Below, piece by piece: positions 6,262 through 14,004 of a stretch of DNA of 15,035 nt. Position numbers and translations under genes: made by a program. This stretch comes from Rhodospirillaceae bacterium UBA6219 (GTDB taxonomy: Bacteria > Pseudomonadota > Alphaproteobacteria > Rhodospirillales > Magnetospirillaceae): NCBI GenBank assembly GCA_002435715.1, contig DISD01000004.1, forward strand, positions 1 to 15,035. Reading direction: 5' to 3'. The notes under the pieces are model-generated. The model was not told where the DNA came from. It made no database searches and worked only from the letters and a program-made list of their open reading frames with translations. The first letter of the stretch is position 1. Every line of letters starts with the position of its first letter.

Positions 6262-6932
6262 GGCAACACCTCATCCAAACGCACGAATTCCACCTTCCGT
6301 CGCCGCAATTCGGCGATGATGGCGGGAAGGGCCTGGGCCGTCGCCGGGGCGCGACCGTTGATATGGAAAATCAGAATATCGCCAAGACGCGCCTTTGACA
6401 GCACCCAAGTCCTCAGCCTTTCGGGGGACAGGCCGGGGGACGGATCGCCAGAAGCGAAACTCCAATGGACGACGCGATGGCCGGTGGCTTCCACCGCCGC
6501 CAAGGTGGCGGCGTCGTAATTACCGGCGGGAAAACGGAAATAGCGCGGCTGTCTGCCGGTGACCTGGGCGATGGCCTCGTCGGCTTGGGCCACCTGGGCC
6601 TGAACCTGCGCGGGGCTCAGTTTTTCCATGTGCTGGGGATGGTCGAAGGAATGGTTTTCCACCTCGACCAGCGGCGATTTGGCCAAATCCGCCAGGGCGA
6701 CGGCGTTGCGCCGGGCGAACAGGCCGGTGGCGAAGATGGTCACCGGCAGCTTTTCCGCCACCAGCACGTCCACCAGCTTGCGATCAAGATAAGCCGGTTT
6801 GCCGCGCCCTTCGCAGGCGTCGAAGGTCAGCGCCACCTTGCTGATCCCGGCCGGCAGATGCTCGATCACCTCCGCCCGTGCGGAAGAAGCGGCGATCAGC
6901 GTCGCCACGACCAGCAACAGCCGACGCAGCAT
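6258..6932 (-). CDS. Secreted NodB-fold polysaccharide deacetylase
   Basis: The 224-residue product starts with a clear signal peptide (MLRRLLLVVATLIAASSARA, cleavage after residue 20) and continues with a NodB-type carbohydrate esterase 4 domain. Motif 1 is TFDAC at 36-40, with Asp38 as the expected base. Motif 2 is HSFDHP, with metal ligands His94 and His98. Motif 3 is RFPAGNYD at 133-140. The final motif is ILIFHING with His190. Residue 39 is Ala where many family members have a second Asp, a metal ligand. This is a known variant in some subfamilies. The enzyme probably removes acetyl groups from a periplasmic or cell-wall polysaccharide. The ATG at 6932 lies 2 bases after the stop of the FzlA-like gene, and the gene overlaps the GNAT gene by 4 bases. 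A longer upstream start lacks a signal peptide and was rejected. Confidence 0.88.
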   Translation of the reverse strand: MLRRLLLVVATLIAASSARAEVIEHLPAGISKVALTFDACEGRGKPAYLDRKLVDVLVAEKLPVTIFATGLFARRNAVALADLAKSPLVEVENHSFDHPQHMEKLSPAQVQAQVAQADEAIAQVTGRQPRYFRFPAGNYDAATLAAVEATGHRVVHWSFASGDPSPGLSPERLRTWVLSKARLGDILIFHINGRAPATAQALPAIIAELRRRKVEFVRLDEVLP

Positions 6933-6934
6933 GT

Positions 6935-7606
6935 CTAGAAATCCAGGTCGGAATAATGCTTGGGCGGCGGCACACCGGGCAGGTGGTCGGCCAGCAGCGC
7001 GCGGAAACTGGGACGCGACTTGACCCGGGCGTACCAATCCTTGGCCCCTGGATGACGGTCCCAAGGAACGTCGCCGATATAATCGACACAGGAAATCTGC
7101 GCCGCCGCGGCCACATCGGCCAAGGTGTAATTGGAACCGGCCAGCCAGGTCCGTCGCTCGGTCAGCCAAGCCACATATTCCAGATGCTGGTGGATATTGG
7201 CGAAACCGGCGCGAATGGCGCGCGAATCCGGCGATCCCTTGACGGTGGTCAGCCGCTTGGTGACCTTTTCGTCCACCAGATTGCGGGTCACTTCGTCGTG
7301 GAACTTACGGTCGAACCAGCCGACCAGACGGCGTACCTCGGCGCGCGCCTCGGCCTCGGTGGGCAACAGCGGCGGTTCGCGATGCACCTCGTCCAGGTAT
7401 TCGCAGATGGCGTTGGAATCGCCCAGCACGGTGCCGCCTTCCTCGACCAGCACCGGCAGGTCGGCGCCGGGACTGAGCGCCAGGAATTCGTCGCGGCGTT
7501 CCCAGTACTTCTCGATCTCCTCGACGCATTCCAGCTTCTTTTCAGCCAGAACGATGCGGACTTTGCGAGAAAACGGGCAAAGGGGGTAGTGGTAGAGCTT
7601 CCTCAT
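6935..7606 (-). CDS. GST-like protein, probable FzlA homologue (FtsZ-curving division factor)
   Basis: This 223-residue protein has a thioredoxin-fold N-terminal domain (MRKLYHYPLCPFSRKVRIVL; cis-proline region LPVLVEE at 50-56; DSNAICEYLDE at 63-73) and an all-helical C-terminal GST domain. The long match WFDRKFHDEV, SCVDYIGDVPW and KSRPSFRPLLADH-like wording (here KSRPSFRALLADH), and the C-terminal end HYSDLDF, resemble FzlA of Caulobacter as I remember it. FzlA is a GST-like protein that binds FtsZ, curves its filaments and sets constriction rate. The assignment is from recall and needs an alignment. A plain glutathione transferase is the alternative. An AGAAGG ribosome site precedes the ATG at 7606. 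The gene leads a compact group with the secreted deacetylase and GNAT genes, a setting consistent with cell-envelope work. Confidence 0.85.
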   Translation of the reverse strand: MRKLYHYPLCPFSRKVRIVLAEKKLECVEEIEKYWERRDEFLALSPGADLPVLVEEGGTVLGDSNAICEYLDEVHREPPLLPTEAEARAEVRRLVGWFDRKFHDEVTRNLVDEKVTKRLTTVKGSPDSRAIRAGFANIHQHLEYVAWLTERRTWLAGSNYTLADVAAAAQISCVDYIGDVPWDRHPGAKDWYARVKSRPSFRALLADHLPGVPPPKHYSDLDF

Positions 7607-7708
7607 GGCCTTCTTCTACCGCGTTTTGCAGCGCAAGAACAGAGGTCTCATCCCAATAGCGCACAACCACCGCCTGGGGTGACGCGCGTCGGATGGGGGA
7701 GTGCCGCC

Positions 7709-7728
7709 CCGCGCCTTACGCGGCGCGG
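7709..7728 (-). terminator. Weak terminator-like hairpin at the end of ptsN
   Basis: A 7-base perfect stem (CCGCGCC at 7709-7715 and GGCGCGG at 7722-7728) with a 6-base loop covers the ptsN stop codon and the bases just after it. There is no T run downstream, so intrinsic termination is uncertain. It is the only secondary-structure candidate I see at the end of the kdsD-to-ptsN gene run. Confidence 0.3.
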
Positions 7729-8180
7729 CTGGCCGGCGATTCGGTCAACAAGGCGTAAAGCGCTTCGGGATTGTCGGTGCCGCGCAGCTTTTCGCACACC
7801 CCCTTGTCGCGCAACAGCCGCGACACCCGGGCCAAGGCCTTCAAATGGTCGGCACCGGCGGTTTCGGGCGCCAACAACAAGAACACCAGATCCACCGGAT
7901 GTTCGTCGATGGATTCGAAGTTGATGGGCTTTTCCAGACGGGCGAACAGCCCGTACAGACGATCCAGGGTGGGCAGCTTGCCGTGGGGAATGGCGATGCC
8001 GTTGCCGACGCCGGTGGTTCCCAACCGTTCGCGTTCCAACAGCACGTCGAAGACGGCACGTTCGTGCAAACCGGTCAGTTCGGCGGCCTTTTTCGCCAAA
8101 TCCTGCAGCGCCTGCTTTTTCGAAGTGGCACGCAGATTGGGAATGACGGCAGCCGGAGTAATCAGGTCGGCGATGTCCAT
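7716..8180 (-). CDS. ptsN: Nitrogen-PTS EIIA protein PtsN (EIIA-Ntr)
   Basis: This is a 154-residue PTS EIIA domain of the fructose/mannitol superfamily. PtsN is the terminal phospho-acceptor of the nitrogen-related phosphotransferase chain (PtsP-NPr-PtsN), which has regulatory rather than sugar-transport roles. The active-site histidine is His66 in GNGIAIPHGK, followed by the LFARLEKPINFESIDEHPVDLVFLL core. I chose the ATG at 8180 (MDIADLITPAAV). An in-frame TTG at 8186 is a possible alternative, because a GAGGG ribosome site lies about 4 bases before the TTG and 10 before the ATG. The gene follows rpoN in the same direction after a 177-base gap. In many relatives hpf stands between these two genes, but it is absent here. 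Confidence 0.92.
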   Translation of the reverse strand: MDIADLITPAAVIPNLRATSKKQALQDLAKKAAELTGLHERAVFDVLLERERLGTTGVGNGIAIPHGKLPTLDRLYGLFARLEKPINFESIDEHPVDLVFLLLAPETAGADHLKALARVSRLLRDKGVCEKLRGTDNPEALYALLTESPASRAA

Positions 8181-8357
8181 GAACAACTAACCCTCTGGTT
8201 TCAGAGCGACTTCCCGAATGAAGGCAGGTCTTGATGCCCAAGGGACCGGCGAAAAATCTTCGCGGAATCCACCCTTTCCACGCCCCCTTCCCCGGGGCTG
8301 CTTCGGGAAGCGCCGGACCTTAATTCCGTGGCACTTCCAAGTCAAGCATTCTGGGGT

Positions 8358-9851
8358 CTATGCCCCATTCAAGGCCTTTTCCCGCCGTCTTTGCACCGAT
8401 GACGGGATGTTCATGCCCTCGCGGTATTTTGCCACTGTGCGCCGGGCAATGTCGATACCTTCGGCTTTCAGGATTTCGACGATGCGGTCGTCGGACAACA
8501 CCTGCTTGCCCTCGGCATCGATCAGCCCCTTGATACGGTGACGCACGGCTTCCGCCGAATGGGCGTCGCCGCCGTCATTGGAGCCGATGGCCTGGGTGAA
8601 GAAATACTTCAGCTCGTAGATGCCGCGCGGCGTGGCGATGTATTTGTTCGAGGTCACCCGGCTGACCGTGCTTTCGTGCATGCCGATGGCGCCGGCGATG
8701 TCGCGCAGCACCAAGGGACGCAGATGCTGGACGCCATGACGAAAAAAGGCGTCCTGTTGGCGGACCAATTCGGTGGCCACCTTCAAGATGGTGGTGGCCC
8801 GCTGGTGCAACGACTTGACCAGCCAATTAGCCGATTGAAAGCGTTCGGACAAATAGGTTTTGTCGTCGCGTTTACGGGTCTGGTCGGATACCTGGGCGTA
8901 GTAGCGCTGGTTGACCAGAACGCGGGGCAGCGTGTCGGAATTCAGTTCGACCATCCACGAGCCGTCCTGATTGCGCCGCATCAGCACGTCAGGCGTCACC
9001 GGTTGCGCCACCACATGGTCGAAACGAAGCGCCGGCTTGGGGTCCAGCGCCTTGATCTCGCCGATCATCTCGGCCAGATCCTCGGCATCGATGGCGCACA
9101 CCTTCATCAGCCCGGCCAGATCGCGCTTGGCCAGCATTTCCAGATTGTCCAACAACGCCTGCATGGCCGGATCCAAGCGGTTGCGCTCGGCCAGTTGCAG
9201 GGCCAGACATTCCTTCAGCGAGCGGGCGAAGACACCGACCGGGTCGAAACGCTGGACCTTGACCAACACCGCCTCGATGGCGGCGATTTCGCAACCCAAG
9301 CGGGCGGCCAGTTCGGACAGGTCGCCGATCAAATAACCCGATTCGTCCAACATCTCGATCAGATGCAGACCGATCAGCCGCTGGGCCGGGTCGAGGACGT
9401 CCACATTCAGTTGGGCCACCAAATAATCCCGCAACGAAATCTCGCCGGCGACCATCTGTTCCAGGTTGTTTTCACCATCGTCGAAGCCGTGGTGACCGCC
9501 GGTCTGCCCCCATTGTCCGAACGCTTCGCCGCCCAAGCCGTCGGCGGCGCTGTCGTTGTTGTAGAGGTTGTCGTAATCCACATCCATGCCGTCTTCGGCA
9601 GAACTTTGTGTCATGCCGTCCAGCATGGGTTCTTCGGCGGCGGGCTGCTGAATTTCGGGTTCGGGCGGCGCCTCGGGCTCGGCCCGTTCACCGTCCTCGC
9701 GCTCCAGCAGCGGATTGCGTTCCAGTTCCTGCTCGATGAAGGCCGTCAGTTCCAGGTTGGACAATTGCAGCAACTTGATCGCCTGCTGCAATTGCGGCGT
9801 CATCACCAGGGACTGGCTTTGGCGAAGATCGAGACGGGGGGTCAGGGCCAT
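8358..9851 (-). CDS. rpoN: RNA polymerase sigma-54 factor
   Basis: This 497-residue protein is the alternative sigma factor that directs RNA polymerase to -24/-12 promoters and needs AAA+ activators to open them. Region I is the Gln/Leu-rich activator-response part (about 1-50, QSQSLVMTPQLQQAIKLLQL). Region II is acidic and variable (about 51-130). The core-binding region follows and contains FDPVGVFARSLKECL at 202-216. The helix-turn-helix is at about 382-401 (LRDIAGAIGMHESTVSRVTS) and the diagnostic RpoN box ARRTVAKYRE is at 469-478. The length is normal for alphaproteobacteria. The ATG lies 12 bases after the lptB stop, with no strong ribosome site, so translation may depend on coupling from lptB. 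Confidence 0.98.
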   Translation of the reverse strand: MALTPRLDLRQSQSLVMTPQLQQAIKLLQLSNLELTAFIEQELERNPLLEREDGERAEPEAPPEPEIQQPAAEEPMLDGMTQSSAEDGMDVDYDNLYNNDSAADGLGGEAFGQWGQTGGHHGFDDGENNLEQMVAGEISLRDYLVAQLNVDVLDPAQRLIGLHLIEMLDESGYLIGDLSELAARLGCEIAAIEAVLVKVQRFDPVGVFARSLKECLALQLAERNRLDPAMQALLDNLEMLAKRDLAGLMKVCAIDAEDLAEMIGEIKALDPKPALRFDHVVAQPVTPDVLMRRNQDGSWMVELNSDTLPRVLVNQRYYAQVSDQTRKRDDKTYLSERFQSANWLVKSLHQRATTILKVATELVRQQDAFFRHGVQHLRPLVLRDIAGAIGMHESTVSRVTSNKYIATPRGIYELKYFFTQAIGSNDGGDAHSAEAVRHRIKGLIDAEGKQVLSDDRIVEILKAEGIDIARRTVAKYREGMNIPSSVQRRREKALNGA

Positions 9852-9863
9852 GATGTCAGCGTA

Positions 9864-10691
9864 TCACAGACTGAATCGCTCACCCAGATAGACGCGCCTG
9901 ACGCCTTCATGGGCTACGATTTCCGCCGGTCGTCCCTCCATCAGCACCACCCCGTCATGCAGGATGTAGGCGCGGTCGATGATATCCAGGGTTTCACGCA
10001 CATTGTGGTCGGTGATCAGCACGCCGATGCCGCGATCTTTCAAATGCGACACCAGGTCGCGGATGTCGGAAACGGCGATGGGGTCGATACCGGCCAAGGG
10101 TTCGTCCAGCAAGATGAAATGCGGCTTGGACGCCAGAGCGCGAGCGATTTCCACGCGGCGACGTTCGCCGCCCGACAGCGCCAGGGCCGGAGCCCGACGC
10201 AGATGTTCGATGGAAAATTCCGCCAGCAGCGAATCCAGGGTGGTTTCACGCACCTGACGGTCGGGTTCCACCGCTTCCAGCACCGCCATGATGTTGCCTT
10301 CCACCGTCAGTCCTCGGAAAATCGAGGCTTCCTGCGGCAGATAGCCGATGCCCAAACGGGCCCGCTGATACATGGGCAGGCCGGTGATATCGTGGCCATC
10401 CAACGTGATCGCCCCCATGTCGGGATTGATCAGACCGGTGATGCAATAAAAACAGGTGGTCTTGCCGGCGCCGTTGGGTCCCAGCAGCCCCACCGCTTCG
10501 CCGCGCTGGACGGAAATCGAGACATCGCGCAGCACCGAACGGCGCTTGAAGCTTTTGCCGATATTGGTCGCCACCAGACCGGCATTGTCGGCGACCAGCC
10601 GGGGACCGGTGACCACCGGGGCGACGGGTTCACCGTCTTCGACCACGATGTCGGCGGATTCGTTATCGTTCATGTCGTCCATTCCGCCCAT
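9864..10691 (-). CDS. lptB: LPS export system ATP-binding protein LptB
   Basis: This is the ABC ATPase that powers the LptB2FGC complex, which extracts lipopolysaccharide from the inner membrane and pushes it along the LptA bridge. The 275-residue product has a Walker A motif GPNGAGKTT at 71-79, Q-loop Gln120, signature LSGGE at 172-176, Walker B FILLDE at 192-197 and switch His229. The first 38 or so residues are an acidic, probably disordered extension not present in the roughly 241-residue E. coli protein. Alternative in-frame ATGs at 10682 and 10673 shorten it only slightly. The start overlaps the lptA stop by one base (TAATG), so the two are translationally coupled. LptF and LptG are not encoded in this window. 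Confidence 0.96.
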   Translation of the reverse strand: MGGMDDMNDNESADIVVEDGEPVAPVVTGPRLVADNAGLVATNIGKSFKRRSVLRDVSISVQRGEAVGLLGPNGAGKTTCFYCITGLINPDMGAITLDGHDITGLPMYQRARLGIGYLPQEASIFRGLTVEGNIMAVLEAVEPDRQVRETTLDSLLAEFSIEHLRRAPALALSGGERRRVEIARALASKPHFILLDEPLAGIDPIAVSDIRDLVSHLKDRGIGVLITDHNVRETLDIIDRAYILHDGVVLMEGRPAEIVAHEGVRRVYLGERFSL

Positions 10692-11548
10692 TACCGCTTG
10701 TCCGCCGACGGCCCGGCCCCCTTGAACACCGCACGGCGCTGTTCGGGGTCCTGCTTGTCGGGAGTAAACGTGCCTCGCACCCTGGTTTCGCCCTTCCCCC
10801 CCGGAGGAGCGCCGAACAACTTGCTGATCCCGGTGTTCAGGTTGACGTGGGCATAGCCGCCGTTCAACTCGTTCCCGTCCCGCACGATCTTAACCGAACC
10901 GGCGACGGTGGCGATACCGGTTTCCAGGTTGTAGTCGGAACGGTCGCCGGTCACCACTTCCTTGGCGGTGGTCAGCACCACGTGGCCATAGCCGTCGGCA
11001 CGCTTCATCACCAACTCGCCCTTGGGACCATCCTTGAAATGGGACGTCAGGATGTCGGCCTGGACCTTGCGGTCCTTGGTGGTGGCCACCGCGTCACCGC
11101 GCGCCACCGCCATGCGGTCCTTTTCCCAATATTCCAAGGTGTCCTTGGCGGTGATCTCATCCGTCGCGGTGACGATGCGCCCGGGCGTGCCACGCAACAC
11201 GAAAATAGCCTTTTCCAGGTCATAGGTGGCCTTGTGGCCGGTAGCGGTTTCGGTGGCGGTCTTGATGGTGACGTTGCCATCGGCGTCCAGACGCCAAATC
11301 TCGTTGCCGCCCTGGCCATCGCGGTAATAGGCGGTCAGGGTGTCGGCGGTGACCGTCACCCCGCCGCGCGTCGCCTTGGCGTTGCCGCGCGCGATCACCC
11401 TTGTGGCGTCGGAAACCCATTCGATGCCGTCATCGGCATAGACCTGGATTTCTTCGTTGTTGCCACGCGCCATGTTGAAGCCCTGGGCATGCGCCACCAA
11501 GGGGGCCAACAGGAAAAAAGCCGCGCTCAGCAGACGCAAGGTCTTCAT
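10691..11548 (-). CDS. lptA: LPS transport periplasmic protein LptA
   Basis: This is the periplasmic bridge protein of LPS export. The 285-residue precursor has a signal peptide (about 1-21, ending VAHA), and the mature part is rich in beta-strands of the OstA/LptA jellyroll type. Two OstA-like stretches can be read: RVIARGNAKATRGGVTVTAD at about 50-69 and DRMAVARGDAVATTKDRKVQ further on. A third similar strand set begins YNLETGIATVAGSVKIVRDG. This makes the protein longer than the 185-residue E. coli LptA, as is usual in alphaproteobacteria. The C-terminal tail is polar and charged. The start overlaps the lptC stop by four bases (ATGA). Gene order alone would also suggest this assignment. 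Confidence 0.93.
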   Translation of the reverse strand: MKTLRLLSAAFFLLAPLVAHAQGFNMARGNNEEIQVYADDGIEWVSDATRVIARGNAKATRGGVTVTADTLTAYYRDGQGGNEIWRLDADGNVTIKTATETATGHKATYDLEKAIFVLRGTPGRIVTATDEITAKDTLEYWEKDRMAVARGDAVATTKDRKVQADILTSHFKDGPKGELVMKRADGYGHVVLTTAKEVVTGDRSDYNLETGIATVAGSVKIVRDGNELNGGYAHVNLNTGISKLFGAPPGGKGETRVRGTFTPDKQDPEQRRAVFKGAGPSADKR

Positions 11549-12246
11549 TTCTTCTTCCCCGCCCCCTTCAAAGTCATCCCCGACTGGCCGGTGACGACGA
11601 TCTTGCGCCCCTGGTCGCTGAGACGGAACCCCTGGCCGTCCAAGCGCCCGTGCGGTCCCTTGCCGGTGACCGGGTCATGGCCTTCGGCGGTCGAATCCTT
11701 CAGGTTGATGCGTGCCCGCTGGGTGTGCATCTCGTAACCCTGGTCGTGATACAGGTTGACGTCGCCTTCCAGGTCCAGCCATTGCTCTTGCTGGTAATAA
11801 GTGCCCAGCCTGGCTTCGATATAGACCCCGGCACCGCTTTGGGTGACGAAATCGGCCTTGGGATTGTCCAGCACCACCACGCCGTTCTTGGGATCTTCCT
11901 CGGTGCCCTTGTCGGCGGTGACGGCGAACGGATTGTTGCGCTTGTCGACACCGTGATAGCGGGCGTTGATCATCGACAGGTTTTCCACCGAGGTCGGCGC
12001 CAGATCGGCGAAGCCCAGCTGAAACCCCTTGTCCGACGACCGCAAGCTTGGCCACAGCCCCAAGACCACCAGCAACACCAAGGCCGTGGCCGGCAAGATC
12101 ACCCGCAACAACGCCACCCGGCGAGAATGGCGATGCGACGCCGCCGACCGCACCGGATGGGCCTTTTTCCGCAACAGACCGCCGCCGCGCTGGGGCGTGG
12201 GATTGGGACGCATTTCGGTGTCGGCACGCAAATCCATGGCGGTCAT
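11545..12246 (-). CDS. lptC: LPS export inner-membrane protein LptC
   Basis: This is the bitopic inner-membrane protein that links the LptB2FG ATPase to the periplasmic LptA bridge. The 233-residue product has a basic cytoplasmic N-terminus (about 1-43, many Arg, Lys and His), one membrane helix at about 44-66 (VALLRVILPATALVLLVVLG), and then a beta-rich periplasmic domain with the family phrases RYHGVDKRNNPFAVTADKG and ARINLKDSTAEGHDPVTG. I chose the ATG at 12246, because an AGGA ribosome site lies 6 bases upstream and a longer frame would overlap the kdsD coding region. It starts 7 bases after the kdsD stop and overlaps lptA by four bases. The kdsC gene that separates kdsD and lptC in enterobacteria is absent here. 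Confidence 0.92.
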   Translation of the reverse strand: MTAMDLRADTEMRPNPTPQRGGGLLRKKAHPVRSAASHRHSRRVALLRVILPATALVLLVVLGLWPSLRSSDKGFQLGFADLAPTSVENLSMINARYHGVDKRNNPFAVTADKGTEEDPKNGVVVLDNPKADFVTQSGAGVYIEARLGTYYQQEQWLDLEGDVNLYHDQGYEMHTQRARINLKDSTAEGHDPVTGKGPHGRLDGQGFRLSDQGRKIVVTGQSGMTLKGAGKKK

Positions 12247-12253
12247 CCCGATC

Positions 12254-13237
12254 CTAGACCACGCCGGAACGCAGCAGGTCGTGAACGTGGACCACACCTG
12301 CCGGACGGCCGTCTTCGACCACGAACAGGCTGGTGATGGATTTTTCGTTCATGATGCGCAAGGCCTCGGCCGCCAGCAGGCTGGGCACCACGGTCTTGGG
12401 ATTGCGGGTCATCACCTGATGCGCCGGGGCATGCATCAAATCGGGCTGCAGGTGGCGGCGCAAATCGCCGTCGGTGATGATGCCGGCCAGCATGCCATCG
12501 GCATCGACCACGCCGACGCACCCCAGGCTTTTGGTGGTCATTTCCAGGATCACCTGGGTCATGGCGGCATCGGGGTCAACCAGCGGCAGACCGTCGCCGC
12601 CGTGCATGATGTCGGCCACCTTGAGCAGACGCCGGCCCAACTGGCCCCCGGGATGGAAGACACGGAAATCGGCGGCGGTGAAACCGCGCCGTTCCAGCAG
12701 CGCCACCGCCAAGGCGTCGCCCAAGGCCAGCATCATGGTGGTCGAGGTGGTCGGCGCCAGCCCCATGGGGCAGGCCTCGGGGATGGGCGGCAGGACCAGC
12801 GCCACATCCGACTGGGTCGCCAAAGTGCTGGCGGGGCGCGAGGTGATGCCGATCAACGGAATGTTGAAGCGCCGGGTAAAGGCGATGATGTCGGACAATT
12901 CCGGGGTTTCGCCGGAATTGGAAAGCGCGATCACCGCGTCGTCGGTGGTGATCATCCCCAGGTCGCCGTGGCTGGCCTCGGCCGGATGAACGAAGAAGGA
13001 CGGCGTGCCGGTGGACGCCAAGGTGGCGGCGATCTTGCAGCCCACGTGGCCGGACTTCCCCATGCCCGACACCACCACCCGCCCCTTGACCGCGGCCAAG
13101 GTTTCGCAGGCGGCGACGAACGGGCCATCCAGGGATTGGGCCAAGGCGCCCAGGGCCTCGGCCTCGGTGGCCAGGACGCGTTGGGCGACGATCAGATCGG
13201 CGGAAGCGGTGGAACCGTCGGGGACGGTGGATGTCAT
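12254..13237 (-). CDS. kdsD: Arabinose-5-phosphate isomerase KdsD/KpsF
   Basis: The enzyme converts ribulose 5-phosphate to arabinose 5-phosphate, the first step towards Kdo of the LPS inner core. The 327-residue product has an N-terminal SIS sugar-isomerase domain and two C-terminal CBS domains (about 205-265 and 274-327). Residues matching the E. coli KdsD active site are all present with a constant offset: Lys61 in SGMGKSGH, Glu113 after SNSGE, Glu154 in PEACPMGLAPTTST and His195 in FHPGG. I chose the ATG at 13237 (MTSTVPDG), which has AGGG about 8 bases upstream. The frame is open further upstream without similarity. This is the first gene of the kdsD-lptC-lptA-lptB-rpoN-ptsN run, which ties LPS precursor synthesis to LPS export. 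Confidence 0.95.
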   Translation of the reverse strand: MTSTVPDGSTASADLIVAQRVLATEAEALGALAQSLDGPFVAACETLAAVKGRVVVSGMGKSGHVGCKIAATLASTGTPSFFVHPAEASHGDLGMITTDDAVIALSNSGETPELSDIIAFTRRFNIPLIGITSRPASTLATQSDVALVLPPIPEACPMGLAPTTSTTMMLALGDALAVALLERRGFTAADFRVFHPGGQLGRRLLKVADIMHGGDGLPLVDPDAAMTQVILEMTTKSLGCVGVVDADGMLAGIITDGDLRRHLQPDLMHAPAHQVMTRNPKTVVPSLLAAEALRIMNEKSITSLFVVEDGRPAGVVHVHDLLRSGVV

Positions 13238-13292
13238 GGTGTGGCCCTGGCCCAAACTTGCAAACCCCGCGCCAATCGAAGCGAGGCCATTA

Positions 13293-13298
13293 ACTATA
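13293..13298 (-). promoter_or_regulatory. Candidate -10 element for the kdsD-lpt-rpoN gene run
   Basis: TATAGT on the minus strand lies 55 bases upstream of the kdsD ATG, in the only intergenic space before this gene run. It matches the sigma70 -10 consensus at five of six positions. No convincing -35 box is found at 16-18 bases upstream, so this is a partial promoter call. Confidence 0.35.
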
Positions 13299-13354
13299 CG
13301 AATCGTGGGGGCGAGCGGAAGGCAAAAAGCCACCCGCCCTGCAAGTAGGCACTC

Positions 13355-13966
13355 TTAATGGGTGAAGACGTCTTGTTCGTCCCAGCCCGCCAGGTCCAAA
13401 GCGGCACGGTCGGGCAAGAAGCGGAAGCACGCTTCGACCAGCGCGCGCCGCCCTTCGCGGTCCAGCAACACGTCCAGCTTGGCCTTCAGCTGATGCAGAT
13501 ACAGCACGTCGGAGGCGGCATAGGCCAGTTGGTCGTCGGTCAGCTTCGCCGCCCCCCAATCCGAGGTCTGTTGCTGCTTGGACAGATCGACGCCCAACAG
13601 CTCGCGGCACAAATCCTTGAGGCCGTGGCGGTCGGTGCTGGTGCGGCACAGCTTGGACGCCAGCTTGGTGCACCATACCGGGGAGCAGCGCACCCCCAGG
13701 TGCTTACGCACCATGCCCAGATCGAAGCGGGCGAAATGAAACAGCTTGGTGACGGTCGGATCGGCCAACAGGCGCTTGAGGTTGGGGGCGTCGTAAACCG
13801 GACGGGGGAAATGCACCACATGGGCGTCGCCGTCGCCCGCCGAAAGCTGGATCACACACAGGCGGTCGCGATGTAGCGACAGCCCCATGGTTTCACTGTC
13901 GACGGCCACCACCGGGCCAAGGTCCACGTCCGCGGGCAAGTCGCCGATATGGTAGGAGATAGACAT
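13355..13966 (-). CDS. nrnC: NrnC-type nanoRNase (RNase D-like DEDDy exonuclease)
   Basis: This 203-residue protein consists of one DEDDy 3'-5' exonuclease domain. The catalytic residues are Asp23 and Glu25 (VDSETMGL), Asp82 (HFARFD) and Tyr149 with Asp153 (YAASD). It lacks the HRDC domains of true RNase D. Its length and phrases such as HRDRLCV, TDRHGLKDLC and SKQQQTSDW match NrnC of Bartonella and Brucella as I recall them. NrnC degrades 2- to 5-nucleotide RNAs and replaces oligoribonuclease (Orn) in alphaproteobacteria. A strong GGAGGAG ribosome site precedes the ATG, but it is buried in a hairpin (13970-14004). The gene lies 95 bases downstream of tRNA-Leu on the same strand. No separate promoter is visible between them, so it may be read from the tRNA promoter. 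Confidence 0.93.
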   Translation of the reverse strand: MSISYHIGDLPADVDLGPVVAVDSETMGLSLHRDRLCVIQLSAGDGDAHVVHFPRPVYDAPNLKRLLADPTVTKLFHFARFDLGMVRKHLGVRCSPVWCTKLASKLCRTSTDRHGLKDLCRELLGVDLSKQQQTSDWGAAKLTDDQLAYAASDVLYLHQLKAKLDVLLDREGRRALVEACFRFLPDRAALDLAGWDEQDVFTH

Positions 13967-13969
13967 GCG

Positions 13970-14004
13970 AACGGCTCCTCCGGGTTATCCCCAAAGGAGC
14001 CGTT
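13970..14004 (-). promoter_or_regulatory. Hairpin enclosing the nrnC ribosome-binding site
   Basis: On the minus strand a 10-base arm AACGGCTCCT pairs perfectly with AGGAGCCGTT. An inner TTGGG pairs with CCCGG (three G-C pairs and two G-U pairs) around a GATAA loop, giving a 15-pair stem. The nrnC Shine-Dalgarno GGAGGAG lies wholly in the 3' arm, and the ATG at 13966 begins 3 bases after the stem. On the plus strand the two G-U pairs would be A-C mismatches, so the fold favours the minus-strand RNA. No T run follows, so it is a poor intrinsic terminator. A translation gate or an RNA-processing site is more likely. Confidence 0.6.

Noticed and set aside
8127..8142. Sigma54-like -24/-12 sequence TGGCACG-N4-TTGGG on the plus strand inside ptsN
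   Set aside because: The essential GC of the -12 element is missing, and it points antisense within a coding region with no gene to serve.
8538..10856. Very long open frame on the plus strand, opposite rpoN and lptB
   Set aside because: It is an antisense shadow typical of high-GC DNA. The minus-strand frame encodes two unmistakable conserved proteins, and the plus-strand translation is low-complexity and rich in His, Gln and Gly.
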